This document shows, one piece after another, positions 55,901 to 64,000 of a stretch of DNA of 64,000 nucleotides. The notes beneath the pieces were generated by a model that saw only the letters and a list, made by a program, of their open reading frames with translations, did not search any database and was not told the DNA's origin. Each line of letters begins with the position of its first letter. Position 1 is the first letter of the stretch. The stretch is from Odontocerum albicorne (lineage: Eukaryota > Arthropoda > Insecta > Trichoptera > Odontoceridae): assembly GCA_949825065.1 (NCBI GenBank), contig OX463852.1, positions 16,270,189 to 16,334,188 on the forward strand, given 5' to 3'. The translations under genes and the position numbers were made by a program.

Positions 55901-58900
55901 TTGGGACAAAAAACACGGAAAGACGTTGAACCAATTATATTTCTTTCATGATTTTGTGCATATATTCGTAACCCTGGTCGTCAATGGCAGTTTTTTGAGT
56001 GAAAAGTGTGAATTTATGGCCTATTTTTAAGAAATGCTATAGCATACTCGTATTTATCGGATTTCGACGATTTATATCGAAAGTACCGCTAAGCGTGTAA
56101 ATTACACTTATGTCTTGATTCCTTGATAATTCTAGCATAACTGTACGAAAAATGCTATTTCTGCTATTCAAAATTCATACAAACTGGAAAATATTGTTGC
56201 AAAATGTTGAAAGATCGTAAAACTACAGATTTGGGACGAAAAACACGGAAATCCGTTGAACAAATATTGTTTATTTCGTGATTTTGCACAAATATTCATA
56301 AGCTTAGTCATAAATGTCAGTTTTTCGAGTGAAAAGTATGACTTTATGGCCTATTTCTAAGAAATGCCGATATGGATTTAGCTGATTTTGACTTTATATA
56401 GCAAAAACACCGCAAAGCGTTCCTAACACACATTTGTCTTGATTTGTTGGTAATTCTAGCATTTACATAACAAAAATGTGGTTTTTACTATTCAATACTC
56501 ATTTAAACTGAAATATATTAAAGCAAAACATTGATAAATCACAAAATTTAAGGTTTGGGACGAAAAACTCGGAAACACGTAGAACAAGTAATATTTCTTT
56601 GATGATTTTGTACATAGATTCCGTAACCTTGGTCGTCAATGGCAGTTTTTTGAGTGAAAAGTGTGAATTTATGGCCTGTTTCTAAGAAATGCTATAGCAT
56701 ATTTATCGGATTTGGACGATTTATATCGAAAGTACCGCAAAGCGTTTCTGTCACACATTTGTCTTGATTTCGACGTTTTATATCGAAAATACCGCAAAGC
56801 ATATCAATCACACATTTTTCTTGATTCTTTGATAATTCTTGCATTTATGTACGAAAAATGTTATTTCTGCTATTCAAAATTCATACAAACTGAAAAATAT
56901 TGATGCATAATATTGAAATATCGTAAAATAACAGGTTTGGGACGAAAAACACGGAAACACGTTGAACAAATATTGTTTTTTTCGTGATTTTTTACATATA
57001 TTCATAAGCTTGGTCGTCAATGACAGTTATTCGAGTGAAAATTGTGAATTTATTGCCTATTTCTAAGAAATGCCAATATAGATTTAAAAAATTTTGACGT
57101 TTTATACCGAAAATACCGCAAAGCATAAGCATATATCAATCACACATTTGTCTTGATTTTTTTATAATTCTAGCATTTATGTACAAAAAATGCTATTTCT
57201 GCTATTCAAAATTCATACAAACTGAAAAATATTGATGCAAAATATTGAAATATCGTAAAATAACAGGTTTGGGACGAAAAACACGAAAACACGTTAAAGA
57301 AATATTGTTTATTTCGTGACTTTGTACATATATTCATAAGCTTGGCCATCAATGACAGTTTTTCGAGTGAAAAGTGTGAATTTATGGCCTATTTCTAAGA
57401 AATGTCAATTTGTATTTAGCAGATTTTGACTTTATATAGCAAAAACACCGCAAAGCGTTACTAACACACATTTGTCTTGATTTGTTGGTAATTCTAGCAT
57501 TTACATAACAAAAATGTGGTTTTTACTATTCAATACTCATTTAAACTGAAATATATTAAAGCAAAACATTGAAAAATCACAAAATTTAAGGTTTGGGACG
57601 AAAAACTCGGAAACACGTAGAACAAGTAATATTTCTTTGATGATTTTGTACATAGATTCCGTAACCTTGGTCGTCAATGGCAGTTTTTTGAGTGAAAAGT
57701 GTGAATTTATGGCCTGTTTCTAAGAAATGCTATAGCATATTTATCGGATTTGGACGATTTATATCGAAAGTACCGCAAAGCGTTTCTGTCACACATTTGT
57801 CTTGATTTCGACGTTTTATATCGAAAATACCGCAAAGCATATCAATCACACATTTTTCTTGATTCTTTGATAATTCTTGCATTTATGTACGAAAAATGTT
57901 ATTTCTGCTATTCAAAATTCATACAAACTGAAAAATATTGATGCAAAATATTGAAATATCGTAAAATAACAGGTTTGGGACGAAAAACACGGAAACACGT
58001 TGAAAAAATATTGTTTTTTTCGTGATTTTTTACATATATTCATAAGCTTGGTCGTCAATGACAGTTATTCGAGTGAAAATTGTGAATTTATGGCCTATTT
58101 CTAAGAAATGCCAATATAGATTTAAAAAATTTCGACGTTTTATACCGAAAATACCGCAAAGCATAAGCATATATCAATCACACATTTGTCTTGATTTTTT
58201 TATAATTGTAGCATTTATGTACGAAAAATGCTATTTCTGCTATTCAAAATTCATACAAACTGAAAAGTATTGATGCAAAATATTGAAATATCGTAAAATA
58301 ACAGGTTTGGGACGAAAAACACGAAAACACGTTGAACAAATATTGTTTATTTCTTGATTTTGCACAAATATTCATAAGCTTAGTCATAAATGTCAGTTTT
58401 TCGAGTGAAAAGTATGACTTTATGGCCAATTTCTAAGAAATGCCGATATGGATTTAGCTGATTTTGACTTTTTATAGCAAAAACACCGCAAAGCGTTCCT
58501 AACACACATTTGTCTTGATTTGTTGGTAATTCTAGCATTTACATAACAAAAATGTGGTTTTTACTATTCAATACTCATTTAAACTGAAATATATTAAAGC
58601 AAAACATTGAAAAATCACAAAATTTAAGGTTTGGGACGAAAAACTCGGAAACACGTAGAACAAGTAATATTTCTTTGATGATTTTGTACATAGATTCCGT
58701 AACCTTGGTCGTCAATGGCAGTTTTTTGAGTGAAAAGTGTGAATTTATGGCCTGTTTCTAAGAAATGCTATAGCATATTTATCGGATTTGGACGATTTAT
58801 ATCGAAAGTACCGCAAAGCGTTTCTGTCACACATTTGTCTTGATTTCGACGTTTTATATCGAAAATACCGCAAAGCATATCAATCACACATTTTTCTTGA

Positions 58901-59538
58901 TTCTTTGATAATTCTTGCATTTATGTACGAAAAATGTTATTTCTGCTATTCAAAATTCATACAAACTGAAAAATATTGATGCAAAATATTGAAATATCGT
59001 AAAATAACAGGTTTAGGACGAAAAACACGGGAACACGTTGAAAAAATATTGTTTTTTTCGTGATTTTTTACATATATTCATAAGCTTGGTCGTCAATGAC
59101 AGTTATTCGAGTGAAAATTGTGAATTTATGGCCTATTTCTAAGAAATGCTAATATAGATTTAAAAAATTTCGACGTTTTATACCGAAAATACCGCAAAGC
59201 ATAAGCATATATCAATCACACATTTTTCTTGATTCTTTGATAATTCTTGCATTTATGTACGAAAAATGTTATTTCTGCTATTCAAAATTCATACAAACTG
59301 AAAAATATTGATGCAAAATATTGAAATATCGTAAAATAACAGGTTTGGGACGAAAAACACGGAAACACGTTGAACAAATATTGTTTATTTCGTGATTTTT
59401 TACATATAAGCTTGGTCGTCAATGACAGTTATTCGAGGGAAAAGTGTGAATTTATGGCCTATTTCTAAGAAATGCCATTATAGATTTAACGAATTTCGAC
59501 GTTGTATACCGAAAATACCGCAAAGCATAAGCATATAT
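52981..59538. repeat. satellite array, middle block with higher-order units
   Basis: Continuation of the same monomers (landmark at 52992, 53326, about 53646, 53986, 54310, 54646 and on). A third class with CGAAAGTACCGCAAAGCGTT + TAAATTACAC is interspersed. Between about 56,700 and 58,850 a 1,038-bp unit (three monomers plus the 57-bp nested head) repeats in exact register (56752, 57790, 58828 for the same landmark). Confidence 0.96.
56712..58787. repeat. 1,038-bp higher-order repeat, two full consecutive units
   Basis: The segments starting 56712, 57750 and 58788 are the same position of successive units, each 1,038 bp. Differences between units are scattered single bases (for example TTGAACAAATATTG/TTGAAAAAATATTG). 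Homogenisation at the level of a trimer rather than a single monomer is the definition of a higher-order repeat. Confidence 0.93.
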
Positions 59539-60111
59539 AGCGATGGTCGTTATCAATGTAGCATGTATCGTATTAGGATGTGCTGATGATATTGATATTG
59601 ACATCGCTATCTTCGTTTTAGTCGAATTCTGCGTTCCTTTTCGTTCAGGGTCATCAATGTAGCGAGTTGGTTATCTTGATATGTCGTGATGATCTTGATT
59701 TGTATTTATTTAAATATAAATACTCAGGAATGCGGATGTTTTTGAAAGTGAATAGCGGGTAAATAATACAAGTCTTGACAGTTGAATGAACAATAATAAT
59801 CAATGTTTATTTCTCGGCGAGTAGGTAATTTATACAAGTGAGTGAACCAGTTCGCGATACATATTCTGTCCTTCTCTTGCGCGTGCACTGATTTACAGGT
59901 AGATATTTATTTGTATTTGCAGACGGCTAGACAGGTCGCAAATACTATAAAATAGTAAACATTTTTGACGTTCCTGGCGTGTGACAATCTATAAGTACTT
60001 CATCGGTCATTGACCCTGTATGTTTACTATTTTAAAAATAATTAATTTAATTTAATTATGTTTAACAATTCACTTATTTATTTTGACAATTATTTAGGTA
60101 GGTATGCTACA
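59539..60111. mobile_element. 573-bp non-satellite insertion, copy 2
   Basis: Same length and same CATATAT flanks (59532-59538, 60112-60118) as the copy at 52408-52980, offset exactly 7,131 bp. By eye three substitutions separate the copies (A/C, C/T and C/A) and no indels. Flanking satellite also matches on both sides at the same offset, apart from a 9-bp deletion left of copy 2. It was therefore duplicated together with the array rather than inserted twice. Confidence 0.9.
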
Positions 60112-63100
60112 CATATATCAATCACACATTTGTCTTGATTTTTTGATAATTCTAGCATTTATGTACGAAAAATGCTATTTCTGCTATTCAAAATTCATAC
60201 AAACTGAAAAATATTGATGCAAAATATTGAAATCTCGTAAAATAACAGGTTTGGGACGAAAAACACGAAAACACGTTCAACAAATATTGTTTATTTCGTG
60301 ACTTTGTACATATATTCATAAGCTTGGCCATCAATGACAGTTTTTCGAGTGAAAAGTGTTAATTTATGGCCTATTTTTAAGAAATGCTATAGCATACTCG
60401 TATTTATCGGATTTCGACGATTTATATCGAAAGTACCGCTATGCGTGTAAATTACACTTATGTCTTGATTCCTTGATAATTCTAGCATTACTGTACGAAA
60501 AATGCTATTTCTGCTATTCAAAATTCATACAAACTGGAAAATATTGTTGCAAAATGTTGAAAGATCGTAAAACTACAGATTTGGGACGAAAAACACGGAA
60601 ACCCGTTGAACAAATATTGTTTATTTCGTGATTTTGCACAAATATTCATAAGCTTAGTCATGAATGTCAGTTTTTCGAGTGAAAAGTATGACTTTATGGC
60701 CTATTTCTAGGAAATGCCGATATGGATTTAGCTGATTTTGACTTTATATAGCAAAAACACCGCAAAGCGTTCCTAACACACATTTGTCTTGATTTGTTGG
60801 TAATTCTAGCATTTACATAACAAAAATGTGGTTTTTACTATTCAATACTCATTTAAACTGAAATATATTAAAGCAAAACATTGAAAAATCACAAAATTTA
60901 AGGTTTGGGACGAAAAACTCGGAAACACGTAGAACAAGTAATATTTCTTTGATGATTTTGTACATAGATTCCGTAACCTTGGTGGTCAATGGCAGTTTTT
61001 TGAGTGAAAAGTGTGAATTTATGGCCTGTTTCTAAGAAATGCTATAGCATATTTATCGGATTTGGACGATTTATATCGAAAGTACCGCAAAGCGTTTCTG
61101 TCACACATTTGTCTTGATTTCGACGTTTTATATCGAAAATACCGCAAAGCATATCAATCACACATTTTTCTTGATTCTTTGATAATTCTTGCATTTTTGT
61201 ACGAAAAATATTATTTCTGCTATTCAAAATTCATACAAACTGAAAAATATTGATGCAAAATATTGAAATATCGTAAAATAACAGGTTTGGGACGAAAAAC
61301 ACGGAAACACGTTAAACAAATATTGTTTATTTCGTGATTTTTTACATATATTCATAAGCTTGGTCGTCAATGACAGTAATTCGAGTGAAAAGTGTGAATT
61401 CATGGCCTATTTCTAAGAAATGCCAATATAGATTTAACAAATTTCGACGTTTTATACCGAAAATACCGCAAAGCATAAGCATATATCAATCACACATTTG
61501 TCTCGATTTTTTGATAATTCTAGCATTTATGTACGAAAAATGCTATTTCTGCTATTCAAAATTCATACAAACTGTAAATATTGTTGCAAAATGTTGAAAG
61601 ATCGTAAAATTACAGATTTGGGACGAAAAACACGGAAACCCGTTGAACAAATATTGTTTATTTCTTGATTTTGCACAAATATTCATAAGCTTAGTCATAA
61701 ATGTCAGTTTTTCCAGTGAAAAGTATGACTTTATGGCCTATTTCTAAGAAATGCCGATATGGATTTAGCTGATTTTGACTTTATATAGCAAAAACACCGC
61801 AAAGCGTTCCTAACACACATTTGTCTTGATTTGTTGGTAATTCTAGCATTTACATAACAAAAATGTGGTTTTTACTATTCAATACTCATTTAAACTGAAA
61901 TATATTAAAGCAAAACATTGAAAAATCACAAAATTTAAGGTTTGGGACGAAAAACTCGGAAACACGTAGAACAAGTAATATTTCTTTGATGATTTTGTAC
62001 ATAGATTCCGTAACCCTGGTCGTCAATGGCAGTTTTTTGAGTGAAAAGTGTGAATTTATTGCCTGTTTTTAAGAAATGCTATAGCATACTCGTATTTATC
62101 GGATTTCGACGATTTATATCGAGAGTACCGCAAAGCGTTTAAATTACACTTTTGTCTTGATTCTTTGATAATTCTTGCATTTATATACGTAAAATGCTAT
62201 TTCTGCTATTCGAAATTCATACAAACTGAATAATGTTGATGCAAAATATTGAAATATCGTGAAATTACAGGTTTTGGACGAAAAACATGGAAACACGTTG
62301 AACAAATATTGTTTCTTTCGAGATTTTGTACATATATTCATAAGCTTGGTCGTCAATGACAGTTTTTCGAGTGAAAAGTGTGAATTTATGGCCTATTTCT
62401 AAGAAATGCCAATATGTATTTAGCAGATTTCGACTTATATAGCAAAAACACCGCAAAGCGTTCCTAACACACATTTGTCTTAATTTTTTGATAATTCTAG
62501 CATTTACATAACAAAAATGTGGTTTCTACTTTCCAATACTCATTTAAACTGAAATATATTGAAGCAAAACATTTAAAACTCGCAAAAATTAAGGTTTGGG
62601 ACAAAAAACACGGAAAGACGTTGAACCAATTATATTTCTTTCATGATTTTGTGCATATATTCGTAACCCTGGTCGTCAATGGCAGTTTTTTGAGTGAAAG
62701 GTGTGAATTTATGGCCTATTTTTAAGAAATGCTATAGCATACTCGTATTTATCGGATTTCGACGATTTATATCGAAAGTACCGCTAAGCGTGTAAATTAC
62801 ACTTATGTCTTGATTCCTTGATAATTCTAGCATAACTGTACGAAAAATGCTATTTCTGCTATTCAAAATTCATACAAACTGGAAAATATTGTTGCAAAAT
62901 GTTGAAAGATCGTAAAACTACAGATTTGGGACGAAAAACACGGAAATCCGTTGAACAAATATTGTTTATTTCGTGATTTTGCACAAATATTCATAAGCTT
63001 AGTCATAAATGTCAGTTTTTCGAGTGAAAAGTATGACTTTATGGCCTATTTCTAAGAAATGCCGATATGGATTTAGCTGATTTTGACTTTATATAGCAAA

Positions 63101-64000
63101 AACACCGCAAAGCGTTCCTAACACACATTTGTCTTGATTTGTTGGTAATTCTAGCATTTACATAACAAAAATGTGGTTTTTACTATTCAATACTCATTTA
63201 AACTGAAATATATTAAAGCAAAACATTGATAAATCACAAAATTTAAGGTTTGGGACGAAAAACTCGGAAACACGTAGAACAAGTAATATTTCTTTGATGA
63301 TTTTGTACATAGATTCCGTAACCTTGGTCGTCAATGGCAGTTTTTTGAGTGAAAAGTGTGAATTTATGGCCTGTTTCTAAGAAATGCTATAGCATATTTA
63401 TCGGATTTGGACGATTTATATCGAAAGTACCGCAAAGCGTTTCTGTCACACATTTGTCTTGATTTCGACGTTTTATATCGAAAATACCGCAAAGCATATC
63501 AATCACACATTTTTCTTGATTCTTTGATAATTCTTGCATTTATGTACGAAAAATGTTATTTCTGCTATTCAAAATTCATACAAACTGAAAAATATTGATG
63601 CATAATATTGAAATATCGTAAAATAACAGGTTTGGGACGAAAAACACGGAAACACGTTGAACAAATATTGTTTTTTTCGTGATTTTTTACATATATTCAT
63701 AAGCTTGGTCGTCAATGACAGTTATTCGAGTGAAAATTGTGAATTTATTGCCTATTTCTAAGAAATGCCAATATAGATTTAAAAAATTTTGACGTTTTAT
63801 ACCGAAAATACCGCAAAGCATAAGCATATATCAATCACACATTTGTCTTGATTTTTTTATAATTCTAGCATTTATGTACAAAAAATGCTATTTCTGCTAT
63901 TCAAAATTCATACAAACTGAAAAATATTGATGCAAAATATTGAAATATCGTAAAATAACAGGTTTGGGACGAAAAACACGAAAACACGTTAAAGAAATAT
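60112..64000. repeat. satellite array, right block (runs off the window)
   Basis: Same monomers. From about 62,000 to the window end the sequence repeats 55,305-57,305 at an offset of 6,695 bp. From about 60,430 to 61,200 it repeats about 56,080-56,850 at an offset of 4,350 bp. The array has no visible right boundary. Confidence 0.96.

Noticed and set aside
50394..64000. Many 60-93-codon open frames in the satellite on both strands
   Set aside because: They recur with the monomers and overlap on both strands. They are by-products of tandem repetition without any recognisable domain.

Overview
This window is AT-rich, repeat-dominated nuclear DNA from an animal, most likely an arthropod. The grounds are several degenerate mariner/Tc1 transposases, many 3'-end fragments of non-LTR retrotransposons (LINEs), a high-copy tRNA-derived SINE whose head begins GACCTCCGTGGCC, short palindromic elements and a long tandem satellite. 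There is no operon structure, rRNA gene, intact tRNA gene or CRISPR array. A crustacean such as a parasitic copepod would fit the repeat mix, but I cannot place the species from sequence alone. I found no convincing host protein-coding gene; four short GC-richer patches are flagged as possible exon or gene debris only.

Layout. 0-10 kb: an eroded Tc1/mariner copy (1.9-2.6 kb), LINE 3' ends (4.1, 5.8-6.2 and 6.6-7.0 kb), SINEs and a TATA-box region near 8.97 kb. 10-20 kb: a 33-bp in-frame minisatellite (10.7 kb), a mariner with both ends preserved (11,531-12,807), LINE ends, a palindromic element (16.2 kb), and a second, internally deleted mariner (18,903-19,895) lying inside a SINE. 20-30 kb: a cluster of antisense LINE C-terminal fragments, a 43-bp tandem array grown out of a SINE tail, and a TTAA-flanked MITE (28,880-29,410) that splits a LINE. 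30-50 kb: SINEs, three palindromes, several minisatellites (64, 47 and 61 bp units), another DDE transposase fragment (38.0-38.4 kb), a Tc1-like non-autonomous element (40.9-41.4 kb), a LINE with its two ends in opposite orientation (41.7-42.1 kb), and a LINE split by a small dispersed repeat (49.24-49.46 kb).

50.4-64.0 kb, running off the window end: a complex satellite array of roughly 300-345 bp monomers (most often about 325 bp). It has at least three monomer classes, a 1,038-bp higher-order unit, larger duplications with offsets of 6,695, 4,350 and 4,074 bp, and a 573-bp non-satellite insertion present twice exactly 7,131 bp apart.

No genes here act together. The coherent story is one of layered insertion and decay: SINE and LINE deposition, later mariner and MITE insertions into them, and recent amplification of the satellite after it had already been hit by the 573-bp element.
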